DNA from: an uncultured Oscillospiraceae bacterium
GTDB taxonomy: Bacteria > Bacillota > Clostridia > Oscillospirales > Ruminococcaceae
DNA: 55,230 nt
NCBI GenBank assembly: GCA_910587135.1
Contig: CAJULF010000015.1
Location: 1-55,230 of the forward strand
Reading direction: 5' to 3'
Shown here: positions 15,883 through 24,634 of the stretch, piece after piece
Layout of the letters: each line of letters starts with the position of its first letter
Numbering within the stretch: position 1 is the stretch's first letter
The notes under the pieces: model-generated
Database searches by the model: none
What the model was told of the DNA's origin: nothing
The model's input: only the letters and a program-made list of their open reading frames with translations
Program-made: the position numbers and the translations under genes

Positions 15883-17148
15883 ATGGTTGCAAAAACGCCG
15901 CCCATGGGGTGGAACAGCTGGGACTGCTACGGAGCTTCGGTAAATGAGGCTACCGTACGCGCCAACGCCGAATTTATGGCGAAAAATCTTAAGGAGTACG
16001 GTTGGGAATATATCGTGGTGGATATCCAGTGGTACGAGCCTACGGCTGACAGTCACGAATATCACCCGTTCGCCGACCTTTGTGTCGACGAGTATTCGAG
16101 GGTGATACCCGCCGAGAACCGATTTCCGTCGTCGGCGGGCGGAAAGGGCTTTGCGCCGCTCGCGGAGTATGTTCACTCGCTGGGTCTGAAATTCGGGATT
16201 CACATTATGAGAGGCATACCCCGTCAGGCAGTACGTGACGATCTCCCGATAAAGGGAAGCGATAAGACCGCGCGTGATATCGCAAGGTTCAACAGCATAT
16301 GCGCGTGGAATCCCGATATGTATGGAGTAGACGTCGGCAAGGACGGCGCGCGGGCTTATTACGACAGCATTTTTGAGCTGTACGCGGGCTGGGGCGTGGA
16401 TTTTGTAAAGGTGGACGATATCTGCCGTGAGCTGCCCCACGAAGAGCCGGAGCTGATTATGCTCAGCGAAGCGCTGCACAGCTGCGGGCGCGACATGGTG
16501 CTGTCGCTGTCGCCGGGTCCCGCTTTGCCGGAGAAAGCGGAGCTGTACAAGGAAATATCCAATATGTGGCGTATCACCGACGATTTCTGGGACAAGTGGG
16601 AGCTGCTGTACGATATGTTCTCGCGGGTGCAGACATGGTGCATCCACGCGGGCGCGGGGCATTTTCCCGACTGCGATATGCTGCCGATAGGGAATATTCT
16701 GCAGGATTACGACAAGGCTAATACCACAAGATTCACCGAAGACGAGCAGATGACCATGCTTACGCTGTGGTCGGTAGTGCGTTCTCCGCTTATCATCGGC
16801 GGCGAGATGACGCGGTTTGACGAGTTTACCATGAGCCTGCTCACAAACCGTGAGCTGCTGGAGGTGCTGAACAATACCCATTCCGCGCACCCGCTTTTCC
16901 GCCGCAAAACCGAAAACGGCGAGGATATTGCGTGGTTTACCTCCCATGTAAACGGGGAAAGCTATTATATCGCGGTTTTCAACGCGGGAGAAACGGAGCG
17001 GGATATCGCTGCCGATCTGCCTATAGAGCGCGAGTTTGCGGCGTATGATGTCTGGAGCGGCAAGCCCGCGGGCACTGTTAACGGCACCGTAACCGCAAGG
17101 GTAAAGCCTCACGGCGCGAAGCTTCTTAAGCTGACAGCCGTAAATTAA
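15883..17148 (+). CDS. Alpha-galactosidase-like glycoside hydrolase, family 27
   Basis: The 421-residue protein starts TPPMGWNSWDCYG, the classic GH27/GH36 opening. The nucleophile motif FVKVDD places Asp178, and RITDD places the acid/base at Asp233 or Asp234. A C-terminal beta domain (residues about 330-421) fits the family. GH27 enzymes release terminal alpha-galactose; some act on alpha-N-acetylgalactosamine or beta-L-arabinopyranose, and DIQWYEP in place of the usual DDCW motif hints at an unusual substrate. There is no signal peptide, so it is cytoplasmic. ATG at 15883 has AGGAGG upstream. A GtrA-like gene follows. Confidence 0.9.
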   Translation: MVAKTPPMGWNSWDCYGASVNEATVRANAEFMAKNLKEYGWEYIVVDIQWYEPTADSHEYHPFADLCVDEYSRVIPAENRFPSSAGGKGFAPLAEYVHSLGLKFGIHIMRGIPRQAVRDDLPIKGSDKTARDIARFNSICAWNPDMYGVDVGKDGARAYYDSIFELYAGWGVDFVKVDDICRELPHEEPELIMLSEALHSCGRDMVLSLSPGPALPEKAELYKEISNMWRITDDFWDKWELLYDMFSRVQTWCIHAGAGHFPDCDMLPIGNILQDYDKANTTRFTEDEQMTMLTLWSVVRSPLIIGGEMTRFDEFTMSLLTNRELLEVLNNTHSAHPLFRRKTENGEDIAWFTSHVNGESYYIAVFNAGETERDIAADLPIEREFAAYDVWSGKPAGTVNGTVTARVKPHGAKLLKLTAVN

Positions 17149-17203
17149 GATCAGTCCGCTGAGGACAGACACCGCAGCTGCCGGCTGCCATGGGGGTGAG
17201 GAA

Positions 17204-17755
17204 ATAAAAAAGAAAATAGCGGAAATAAAGGAGGCACTCACGCTGCTTAAAACAGCGGAGGGCAGGCGGGAGTTCTACGGCAGGTATAAGGAGATAATTC
17301 TGTATTTTGTTTTCGGAGTCGGAACGACCATAATCTCGTTCGGTTCGTATTATCTGCTGAGGTGGATTTTTCCCGACGCGGAGTCTGTTCCCGTGTGGCT
17401 GAGCTGGATATTTAAAATCACCTCGGGGTTGGGGATCGAGAGCAGCACGGCTCTTCCCGTTATCGGCTCGTGGGTGTTTTCGGTGACGTTCGCGTTTCTC
17501 ACCAACCGCGTTTATGTATTCAACAGCACCGCCAATACATTTGGAAAAGTACTGCGTGAGGCGGTATTGTATTACGCTTCCAGACTGGTTACGCTGATAA
17601 TGGATCTGGTGATAATGTTCCTGCTGGTAGACCTTACGGGAATAGAAAGTCCGCTTTATGAGTTTGTGTGTAAGGTGTTTTCAAATATGCTGGTGCTTAT
17701 CGCCAATTTTGTGCTCAGCAAGGTCATGGTGTTCAGGAAGAAAAAGGAAAAATAA
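17204..17755 (+). CDS. GtrA-family membrane protein, start unclear (possible frame break)
   Basis: The reading frame is open from 17144 to 17755. From about 17204 it encodes a basic amphipathic stretch (KKKIAEIKEALTLL) and a GtrA domain of about four membrane helices (EIILYFVFGVGTTIISFGSYYLL, then FLTNRVYVFNS). GtrA proteins are linked to polysaccharide and lipid-linked sugar handling. No ATG, GTG or TTG occurs in frame before GTG at 17393, which would delete the first helix. An ATG at 17190 followed by a five-G run and GGTGAGG lies one frame off; one extra G would give a normal N terminus. Either a sequencing error, a real frameshift, or a rare start (CTG 17159, ATA 17204) explains this. The start given is a placeholder. 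Confidence 0.65.
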   Translation: MKKKIAEIKEALTLLKTAEGRREFYGRYKEIILYFVFGVGTTIISFGSYYLLRWIFPDAESVPVWLSWIFKITSGLGIESSTALPVIGSWVFSVTFAFLTNRVYVFNSTANTFGKVLREAVLYYASRLVTLIMDLVIMFLLVDLTGIESPLYEFVCKVFSNMLVLIANFVLSKVMVFRKKKEK

Positions 17756-17760
17756 AAAAC

Positions 17761-17793
17761 GCTCTGCGGTTGTGCTCCGCAGGGCTTTTTATT
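17761..17793 (+). terminator. Terminator after the GtrA-like gene
   Basis: GCTCTGCGG at 17761-17769 pairs with CCGCAGGGC at 17777-17785, followed by TTTTTATTT. Confidence 0.8.
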
Positions 17794-17833
17794 TATGCTT
17801 TTGTTGGATAAAAATTTTGGGTGAAATAATAAG

Positions 17834-17861
17834 AAGCCGCCTCAACAAGCGGCTTTTATTT
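17834..17861. terminator. Bidirectional terminator, end of the XRE gene
   Basis: AAGCCGC at 17834-17840 pairs with GCGGCTT at 17849-17855, followed by TTTATTTG. It covers the stop codon of the minus-strand XRE gene. Confidence 0.6.
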
Positions 17862-18209
17862 GTCTGATTTAAGGGGATTTGTTCGGTTCGCGGCTTTGAA
17901 CTCGTATTTTTCAAGCAGCATGTCCATATCGCGCCTGAACTGAACAGGCACAGTGCGCCACAGAGCAATATGGCGCAGCTCTTCTTTGGTAAGCATAACC
18001 GCAGCTCCCCTTTGAGCATCGGAATGACCTATAAGATAATCGACCGATACCCCAAAAATATCGGCAATCATTATAAGAGTCTGAATATCGGGCTCGACAG
18101 CCAGATTTTCATATTTGTAAATTGCCTGCTGGGTGATACCCAGAATATCCGCCAGTTTTTTCTGGGAATATCCGTTTTCCTTACGCAGCTGCTTCAGCCT
18201 GGCTACCAT
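17856..18209 (-). CDS. XRE-family helix-turn-helix regulator
   Basis: The 117-residue protein has a classic Cro/C1 helix-turn-helix in residues about 4-58 (LKQLRKENGYSQKKLADILG, then TQQAIYKYENLAVEPD, then FGVSVDYLIG). A charged helical tail (LRHIALWRTVPVQFRRDMDM) follows, with no enzymatic domain. The start at 18209 follows AAGGAG. It is a lone gene divergent from the large dockerin protein gene, and it might control that gene, but the region between (18210-18483) shows no clear operator. Confidence 0.88.
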   Translation of the reverse strand: MVARLKQLRKENGYSQKKLADILGITQQAIYKYENLAVEPDIQTLIMIADIFGVSVDYLIGHSDAQRGAAVMLTKEELRHIALWRTVPVQFRRDMDMLLEKYEFKAANRTNPLKSDK

Positions 18210-18343
18210 AATGTGCTCCTTAAAACAAAACGGCAGGTTGTTAAAGCCTTCCGAAAAGGTGATGTTAAGATATCTTTATTATAATATATATTTTTTTATA
18301 ATTATATACCTTTTCAAAAAACCCAAAAACTTATAAGCTGTTA

Positions 18344-18372
18344 TTGACAAAACTTAATAGTTGTGGTATAAT
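18344..18372 (+). promoter_or_regulatory. Promoter of the dockerin-protein gene
   Basis: TTGACA at 18344-18349, a 17-base spacer ending TTGTGG, TATAAT at 18367-18372. The leader is about 105 bases. Confidence 0.75.
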
Positions 18373-18483
18373 ATATTTTGTATCAAAGGAATATGATGAA
18401 TACGCCCTTTTTTCATTCGCAATTGTCAAATGACGGGTACTTTCACAAAATCCTTTGAAAAAAATAAATGGAGGTTGATTTAA

Positions 18484-21400
18484 ATGAAGCAGAAAAAGCT
18501 GGCAATTACACTGGCAGCGGCAATTATGTTATCGTCTTTTTCGGGAATATCCCCGTTTGCGACGGCGCTTACTGCGGCTGCGGAAGAAGCAACGACCGGC
18601 AAAACGGAAGAAACAAAGGAGCTTACAGTTCCTCAGAATGTTCGTGTTGAGAACGGATTTCTTAAGTGGGATGAGGTGGAGGGTGCTTACGGGTACAATG
18701 TTTCCACAACGGACAGAGACGGCAATGAAATAAGCGTTGTGTATTATGAAATGTCTGTTGAATTGAATAGGTTTTTCTACAACCAGATTCAGTATGGGCA
18801 TTTTATGGATTTCGGGGAGCACAAATTCAATGTGCGTGCTTTTGATGAATCCGGAATTTTAACTGAATGCTCCGAGACTGTAACAGCTACATATGCTCCA
18901 AGCTTTGAAATTCCTACAAATGTTAGGCTAAGCGAAGACGGGGAAACATTTCTGTGGGATGAGGTAAGCAAGGCAAAGCGTTATAATATAGTCTTTTTTA
19001 AAAATGATGAGAATCACACTTTTTATAGCTCTAATTATTTAAATTATAACTCGCTTACATTTAAACATTATTTGGGGGAAAAAGGCGATTATTTGTTTTC
19101 GGTTCAGGCAATGGATGGAGATTACAATGTAAGCGAATGGACGGAGCCGATAGCGTTCACATATGATGTCGCTGAGCTTGGAGTTCCTAAAAACGTGCGG
19201 CTTGACGAAAGTGGAGAAAACATTCTTTGGGATGCTGTGGAAGGGGCAGTATCATACGATGTACAGATTTGGTCATCGGTTAATCATGGCGATGGATCGG
19301 GTTCGGGACATACTTATGGTAACAATACTAATGAAACACATTTTGATAATTGGAAGTTCTATACCTGTCCTTTTGCATTTGAGAGTCGTGAGATTCGTGT
19401 TTGTGCATATGACAGTGAAGGCAATTTCTCACAATATAGTGATTCGTTATATGTTTCGTTTGATATGACTATAGACAAGTCGTTGGCACTTCCCAATAAC
19501 ATTGTATTTGATGGGATTACAATGCGATGGGACAATAATTTTATTGATGGAGCTAAGTACTGGGCGTGTATTTTATCAGATGAGGACATTTTAGTTCATG
19601 AATGGTACTCTACTGAGCCAGAAGTCGGTATTGTGTGTCCAAACAATAAATTCCCTGCCGGAAGCTATGATGTGGAGTTATATGTTGTCAGTCAAGATAA
19701 CAAATATAACTACAAGACATACACATATACGTCTGAAGCAGTTCATGATGAAGCGGTTTGGATACCGAAATTGTATTATAAGTTTGAAACAATTTTGTGG
19801 GATTGGGATCGTCTTAGGCAGGAGGATACAAGCAATTTCTGGCTTCGTATTAAAAAGAACGACACCGTTATCAAATTGACAAACACTTATGGGGCAGCAT
19901 ATTACGGACTTTCCGAATTAATTGATGGCGACTATACTGTTGATGTTTGTGCGTATGAATATACGGATAAACTTGGTCCATGGTCTGAGCCGCTTAATAT
20001 AAAAAAGCACGGCGAGGGTCTTTTTGACAAGGAAAACGAGGTCACGGAATCCGTTGAAGCTCCGCCCGAAGCGTCGGACGTTCCCGAAGAGGACAGAATA
20101 ACAAGCATTACTATTAACCCGGCGTTTAATATGAAAGACAAGCATGACAACAACGTAGAATTAGACCTCTCCAAAATCAAGATAAAGGCAAAAGAAATCT
20201 ATGACGAAGAGGGCTTGAAAAGAGCCTCGGAGGCGCTTGGCGAGGAATTAAAGGGAAATAAGCACTATAATCTTTTGGATTTGACGCTTCTTTATAACGG
20301 AGAGGATTATTCAAACGGCTATGAGGGCTTGGTTCAGGTAATTATTCCGATTCCTAAAGGTCACAGAGATAAAACATTCTCTTGCTATCGTTTGACAGAG
20401 GTTGACGGTAAAATGGTCAAGGAGCTTATCGACGGAGAGCAGACCGAAGACAGCTATATAATCTATCTCGAGCATTTCAGCGAATACGCATTGGTCGGCG
20501 CGGGCGAGGATAATGACGAACCCGGCACAACAACTCCCGGCGCAAGCTTCTACAAAATTGACTTGAAGACCGACGGCAACGGAAAGGCTTCCGCTAATGT
20601 CAAAAATCCTGAGGAAGTAGAAGCGGGCATTGATGTGACCCTCACCGCAACGCCCAACAGCGGCTACAAGTTCAGCAAGTGGACGGTAGTCAAGGGCGAT
20701 GTAACTATCAAGGACAACAAGTTCACAATGCCCGAAAGCGACGTTGAAATAAAGGCTGAGTTTACAAAAACGAGCAGCGGTTCCGGAAGCGGCTCAAGCG
20801 GTGGTTCTTACGGCGGTTCGCGCAGACCGAGCAGTTCAAGTTCCGCTGCCGAAACGGTCACCGTAAACGGCAAGTCGGGCAGCTGGAGTGACGTTATCAG
20901 CACGATTGATTCCGCGGCAAATTACGGCGTTATTACCATAAGCGGCAATACCAATATTCCCGCGGACGTTATCTCGGCGGCTGCAAAAAAGAACATCAGA
21001 CTGGAGGTAAAGGTCAACGACACCTTTACATGGGTGATAGACGCGGCAAAGGTAGGCGAAACCTTCAAATATCTTTCCATCACCGATGAAACAATTACAT
21101 CCGTCAACAAAACCATCAAGAGCGGCGAAGTCAGCAGGGACTTCCGCGTAACGGAATCCAAGCTCGGCACGGGCGCTTCGATTCGCTATAACGCGGGAGC
21201 GTCAAACAGCGGCAAGTTCGCAAACCTGTTCAGGGTAAACGGCACAACGCTTGAATTTGTCGGAGTGGTGAAGGTTGATACGGCGGGCAACGCTCTGTTA
21301 CCCATTACGGCGGCGGGCGCTTATAAGATAGTCATTTCCGACGAGACCAAGCTCGTTGGTGACATCAACAACAGCATGGAAATAAACGCACTCGATGCGG

Positions 21401-21531
21401 CAGCTATGCTGAAGAAGCTTGTTATGAACGAAGTCACCGCGGAAGAAGCTGCCAAATTCGATTTTAACGGCGATGGCAAGACCAACGCGCTTGACGCGGC
21501 GGCAATACTTAAATGGATAGTGAACAGTTAA
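18484..21531 (+). CDS. Large secreted multidomain protein with FN3-like repeats and C-terminal dockerin
   Basis: This 1015-residue protein has an N-terminal signal peptide (MKQKKLAITLAAAIMLSSFS, cleavage near residues 30-34). About five fibronectin III-like repeats follow (VPQNVRV..LKWDEV, IPTNVRL..FLWDEV, VPKNVRL..ILWDAV and two weaker). Next come a mixed region, an InlB B/bacterial-repeat module near 688-760 (ATPNSGYKFSKW), a Ser/Gly linker near 763-792, and a further beta-rich region. The last 60 residues (from 958) form a type I dockerin: a degenerate first loop (DINNSMEINALD) and a canonical second (DFNGDGKTNALD). Dockerins bind cohesins of a cellulosome-type scaffold. No catalytic domain is recognised, so it is probably a binding or surface protein. 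The 5' half is visibly more AT-rich than its neighbours. Confidence 0.88.
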   Translation: MKQKKLAITLAAAIMLSSFSGISPFATALTAAAEEATTGKTEETKELTVPQNVRVENGFLKWDEVEGAYGYNVSTTDRDGNEISVVYYEMSVELNRFFYNQIQYGHFMDFGEHKFNVRAFDESGILTECSETVTATYAPSFEIPTNVRLSEDGETFLWDEVSKAKRYNIVFFKNDENHTFYSSNYLNYNSLTFKHYLGEKGDYLFSVQAMDGDYNVSEWTEPIAFTYDVAELGVPKNVRLDESGENILWDAVEGAVSYDVQIWSSVNHGDGSGSGHTYGNNTNETHFDNWKFYTCPFAFESREIRVCAYDSEGNFSQYSDSLYVSFDMTIDKSLALPNNIVFDGITMRWDNNFIDGAKYWACILSDEDILVHEWYSTEPEVGIVCPNNKFPAGSYDVELYVVSQDNKYNYKTYTYTSEAVHDEAVWIPKLYYKFETILWDWDRLRQEDTSNFWLRIKKNDTVIKLTNTYGAAYYGLSELIDGDYTVDVCAYEYTDKLGPWSEPLNIKKHGEGLFDKENEVTESVEAPPEASDVPEEDRITSITINPAFNMKDKHDNNVELDLSKIKIKAKEIYDEEGLKRASEALGEELKGNKHYNLLDLTLLYNGEDYSNGYEGLVQVIIPIPKGHRDKTFSCYRLTEVDGKMVKELIDGEQTEDSYIIYLEHFSEYALVGAGEDNDEPGTTTPGASFYKIDLKTDGNGKASANVKNPEEVEAGIDVTLTATPNSGYKFSKWTVVKGDVTIKDNKFTMPESDVEIKAEFTKTSSGSGSGSSGGSYGGSRRPSSSSSAAETVTVNGKSGSWSDVISTIDSAANYGVITISGNTNIPADVISAAAKKNIRLEVKVNDTFTWVIDAAKVGETFKYLSITDETITSVNKTIKSGEVSRDFRVTESKLGTGASIRYNAGASNSGKFANLFRVNGTTLEFVGVVKVDTAGNALLPITAAGAYKIVISDETKLVGDINNSMEINALDAAAMLKKLVMNEVTAEEAAKFDFNGDGKTNALDAAAILKWIVNS

Positions 21532-21577
21532 ATCCTCCTTAACACAAGGTGAACACCGACAAACAATAATATCGGGC

Positions 21578-21605
21578 GAGCGCTCTCTTTTTCAAGAGAG
21601 CGCTC
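21578..21605 (+). terminator. Strong hairpin after the dockerin-protein gene
   Basis: GAGCGCTCTC at 21578-21587 pairs perfectly with GAGAGCGCTC at 21596-21605. No T run follows, so its action as a terminator is uncertain. Its right edge abuts the CAGACTG end of the next repeat. Confidence 0.5.
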
Positions 21606-21704
21606 AGACTGTAGAAAAAGCCTATTGACAACACAATGTCGGCGCATGAAATTTTGAAATTTTTTTAAATAATTAACCTTAGGTCAACCTTTATATACAG
21701 GCTG
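21605..21704 (+). repeat. 100-bp coreless copy of the modular repeat
   Basis: The left end CAGACTGTAGAAAAAG and the complement of the right end (CAGCCTGTATATAAAG) form 16-base terminal inverted repeats with three mismatches. Inside, the left module (TTGACAACACAATGTCGG, GCGCATGAAATTT) passes directly into the right module (TGAAATTTTTTTAAATAATT, AGGTCAACC). The palindromic core found in other copies is missing. Confidence 0.75.
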
Positions 21705-21721
21705 GTGCTCTATTGAATCGG

Positions 21722-22648
21722 TTATATATTTGCCTTATCAAGATATTTTTTGACCTCTTTAATATATACTTCAGCAATATCGCTGAGTATGCAGTTTTTC
21801 TTGACAACATATCCTATTTCCATAATGCCGTTGGGATTGTCCGTATCCTCCTCAAAAGGTACGGCGGTGTAGAGATTTCCGTTAAGCTCCTCGCAGATTA
21901 TACCGGAGCAAAGCGTGTAGCCGTTAAGTCCAACCATAAGATTAAGCTGCGTAGCGCGGTCATTGCTCTTGATTATCCGCGGGTAGTCCCTGTCACTAAG
22001 TATTTCCTCCGCAAAATACGACGTAGCGCTGTCCCCCTGCTCGAATGACAGGCACGGGTAATCCCTTAGCTGCTCTAAGGATATTGATTTCTCGCCCGCA
22101 AGCGGGTGGTTTTTCCATAAATATACATAAGCGCGGCAGCTGATTAGCGGATGGAATTCCAGTTCGCCCTCCCGCAGCATTTTGGTAATGATCTGTCCAT
22201 TGTAGCCGCTTCTATACAGTATACCTACCTCGCTTTTCATTCCGCTTACGTCCGAGATGACCTCCGAGGTTTTTGTTTCGCGGATAGCAAATTCGTAATT
22301 CAGGGTATCATACCGCTTTACGGTTTCCACAAACGCTTTTACGGCAAAGGAATAGTGCTGCGCGGAAACCCCGAACTTCCTCTTTGCACCGCCGCCCGCG
22401 CTGTATTTGTCCCGCAAAAGCTCGTATTGCTGATATACCTGCCTCGCGTACATAAGGAAATCCTCTCCCTCGGGAGTGGGTGCGGCTCCTCTGCCCGTAC
22501 GCACAAATATCCGCAGACCAACCTCCTTTTCCAGCTCATGTATTGCTGAGCTGAGCGACGGCTGCGACACAAAAAGAGATTCCGCAGCCCTGTTCATGGA
22601 ACCCATCTTCGCTATCGTCAGCGCGTATTTTATCTGCTGTAGTGTCAT
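21722..22648 (-). CDS. LysR-family transcriptional regulator downstream of metY
   Basis: The 308-residue protein has an N-terminal LysR helix-turn-helix (residues about 2-60: LQQIKYALTIAKMGSMNRAA, ESLFVSQPSLSSAIHELEKE). A C-terminal periplasmic-binding-like effector domain follows (GVSAQHYSFAVKAF onward). The length is typical. The start follows CGGGAGAACGAA. It lies 91 bases after metY on the same strand, so it probably shares metY's transcript. LysR proteins such as CysL and YtlI control sulfur genes in Firmicutes, and a role in methionine or sulfur control is inferred from position only. Confidence 0.87.
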   Translation of the reverse strand: MTLQQIKYALTIAKMGSMNRAAESLFVSQPSLSSAIHELEKEVGLRIFVRTGRGAAPTPEGEDFLMYARQVYQQYELLRDKYSAGGGAKRKFGVSAQHYSFAVKAFVETVKRYDTLNYEFAIRETKTSEVISDVSGMKSEVGILYRSGYNGQIITKMLREGELEFHPLISCRAYVYLWKNHPLAGEKSISLEQLRDYPCLSFEQGDSATSYFAEEILSDRDYPRIIKSNDRATQLNLMVGLNGYTLCSGIICEELNGNLYTAVPFEEDTDNPNGIMEIGYVVKKNCILSDIAEVYIKEVKKYLDKANI

Positions 22649-22669
22649 TTCGTTCTCCCGATTTCAAAA

Positions 22670-22725
22670 GAATTTTCCGCAGCGCCCGCATATTGTATGT
22701 TGGCACTGCGGATCGCGGAAAATTC
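22670..22725. repeat. Short hairpin form of the modular repeat between metY and lysR
   Basis: GAATTTTCCGC at 22670-22680 and GCGGAAAATTC at 22715-22725 are perfect inverted repeats. The right side continues ATG, as in the family's GAATTTCCCGC...GCGGGAAATTCATG arms. The loop of 34 bases lacks the inner hairpins of type B. It could reduce read-through from metY into lysR. Confidence 0.55.
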
Positions 22726-22739
22726 ATGTATGTCCGACA

Positions 22740-24032
22740 TCAATTGTTAATTGCGGCAAATGCCTCGTCGAGCGCTTCCAGCAAATCGTTTATGTTTTCC
22801 GTTCCTATGGAAAGACGTATCGTGTTGGGCTTAATTCCTTGTTCCCTAAGCTCATCTTCCGTGAGCTGCGAATGAGTTGTTGAGGCGGGGTGTATCACCA
22901 GCGACTTAACGTCAGCCACATTCGCCAGCAGCGAGAATATGGGAAGATTGTCTATCCACTTCTGCGCGGTTTTTGCGTCGCCTTTTATATCAAATGTGAA
23001 TATCGAGCCGCCGCCGTTGGGAAAATACCTCTTATAAAGCTCATGCGTAGGCTCTGAGGGAACGGACGGGTGGTGTACGGCTTCAACCAGCGGGTGTTCG
23101 GAAAGATATTCCACTATTTTCAGTGCGTTTTCAACGTGCCTTTCGACCCTCAGCGAGAGCGTTTCCAGACCCTGAAGAAAAATGAACGCGTGGAACGGAG
23201 AGAGCGTTGCACCCGTGTCGCGGAGAAGTATTGCTCTGATATAGGTCACAAAAGCCGCCGCGCCCACCGCGTCCGAGAATGATATGCCGTGATAACTTGG
23301 GTTGGGTTCGGAAATCCATGCGTATTTGCCCGACTTTTTCCAGTCAAAATTTCCACTGTCAATAATTATGCCGCCGATTGCCGTTCCGTGTCCGCCAATG
23401 AATTTTGTAGCAGAATGCACCACTATATCCGCGCCGTATTCTATCGGACGTACCAGATAAGGAGTAGCAAATGTGCTGTCCACTACCAGCGGGATATTGT
23501 GTCTGTGCGCGATAGCAGCCCATTTTTCAATATCTCCGACGTTTGAGTTGGGATTACCGAGCGTTTCGACAAAAAGCGCCTTTGTCTGCGCGTTGACAGC
23601 CGCTTCAATCTCCGCCTCGTTGTCGGGATCTGTAAACACAGTGCTTATACCGTAAAGCGGCAGAGTATGCGCAAGAAGGTTGTATGTGCCGCCGTAGATC
23701 GTCTTTGACGCCACAATATTTTCTCCCGATTTTGCCAGCGCCTGAAAAGTGTAAGCAAGCGCCGCCGCGCCCGATGCTACCGCCAGAGCGGCAATACCGC
23801 CCTCCAAAGCCGCGGTTCTCTTCTCAAAAACGTCCTGGGTGGAGTTTGTGAGCCTTCCGTAGATATTACCCGCGTCTGTCAGTCCGAAGCGAGCCGCCGC
23901 GTGCGCGGAGTCCCTGAATACATAGGAGGTTGTCGCATAAATCGGAACTGCCCTTGCGTCCGAAGCGGGGTCGGGCTGCTCCTGACCCACATGAAGCTGA
24001 AGTGTCTCAAATCTGTAATTTTTCTTTGACAT
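22740..24032 (-). CDS. metY: O-acetylhomoserine aminocarboxypropyltransferase / sulfhydrylase
   Basis: The 430-residue PLP enzyme joins O-acetylhomoserine with sulfide (or methanethiol) to make homocysteine (or methionine). The family start (RFETLQLHVGQ), the substrate-loop region RLTNSTQDVFEKR, GGTYNLLAHTLP, the cofactor region VVDSTFATPYLVRP and the PLP-lysine segment VVHSATKFIGGHG are all present. The length is right for MetY rather than the shorter MetB/MetC. ATG at 24032 follows GGAGG with good spacing; an upstream in-frame start at 24077 lies near the promoter. lysR follows it. Its promoter spans 24068-24096. Confidence 0.92.
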   Translation of the reverse strand: MSKKNYRFETLQLHVGQEQPDPASDARAVPIYATTSYVFRDSAHAAARFGLTDAGNIYGRLTNSTQDVFEKRTAALEGGIAALAVASGAAALAYTFQALAKSGENIVASKTIYGGTYNLLAHTLPLYGISTVFTDPDNEAEIEAAVNAQTKALFVETLGNPNSNVGDIEKWAAIAHRHNIPLVVDSTFATPYLVRPIEYGADIVVHSATKFIGGHGTAIGGIIIDSGNFDWKKSGKYAWISEPNPSYHGISFSDAVGAAAFVTYIRAILLRDTGATLSPFHAFIFLQGLETLSLRVERHVENALKIVEYLSEHPLVEAVHHPSVPSEPTHELYKRYFPNGGGSIFTFDIKGDAKTAQKWIDNLPIFSLLANVADVKSLVIHPASTTHSQLTEDELREQGIKPNTIRLSIGTENINDLLEALDEAFAAINN

Positions 24033-24067
24033 TGTTATGTCCTCCATTTCTTTTGGTTTATGCTTAA

Positions 24068-24096
24068 AGTATACCATATCGATAGTTATTTGTCAA
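24068..24096 (-). promoter_or_regulatory. Promoter of metY, with an internal palindrome
   Basis: Minus-strand TTGACA (24096-24091), a 17-base spacer, TATACT (24073-24068). The spacer contains CTATCGATA, an 8-base palindrome (TATCGATA) plus flanks, which could be a regulator site; no other copy was found to support this. Confidence 0.7.
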
Positions 24097-24242
24097 TAAT
24101 ATATTTTATATATAAATATATAGATAAAACTTATATCTTGTTATATTACGCGGTTTTTGAATTGAAAAGTCGGTTGAGCTGATAAAAGTTAAATAGAACC
24201 CTAAAATTATGAAATAAAGCTTAAAGCAGCGCAAAACAAGTT

Positions 24243-24455
24243 GACATTTGCCGTTAAGGCAAATGTCGGTCTGTATATAAAGGTTGACCAAGGACGAATT
24301 ATTTAAAAAATTTCAAAATTTCCGTTAGTCATACTCCGTTGCGCTACGCTTCACTCCGCATGCCTAACGGAAACCGCGCGCGTTTGCGTTCGCAAACGCA
24401 CGACTTTTTGAAATTTGATGCGCCGACATTGCGTTGTCAATAGTTTTTTCTTCAT
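24243..24455 (-). repeat. Full type A copy of the modular repeat, inverted
   Basis: Read on the minus strand it runs from the left module (TTGACAACGCAATGTCGG, GCGCATCAAATTTC) through the GCGTTTGCG/CGCAAACGC palindrome. The TTTCCGTTAG/CTAACGGAAA arms and the right module (TTTTTTAAATAATT, GGTCAACC, TTTATATACAG) follow. A GACATTTGCC/GGCAAATGTC hairpin lies outside its end (24243-24267), as in the copy at the window start. The remaining gap 24456-24634 shows nothing recognisable. Confidence 0.8.
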
Positions 24456-24634
24456 AATGAAGCAAAATTTGTCATTCAGCAATTTCCTATTATAAAAATG
24501 ACGGGAGGGCAAAAAATAAATTAGCGCAAAAAAAGCAAGGATCATGCCGAAAACCGATTCAATCGCGCATCGCTGCGGCTGACGGCTTTCGGAAGGTCCT
24601 GCGGTGCGCAATCCATTATAAAAGGAGAACTATC

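Noticed and set aside
15739..17241. 500-codon minus-strand open frame opposite the GH27 gene
   Set aside because: The plus-strand GH27 protein has clear family motifs; the antisense frame has none and is an overlap artefact.
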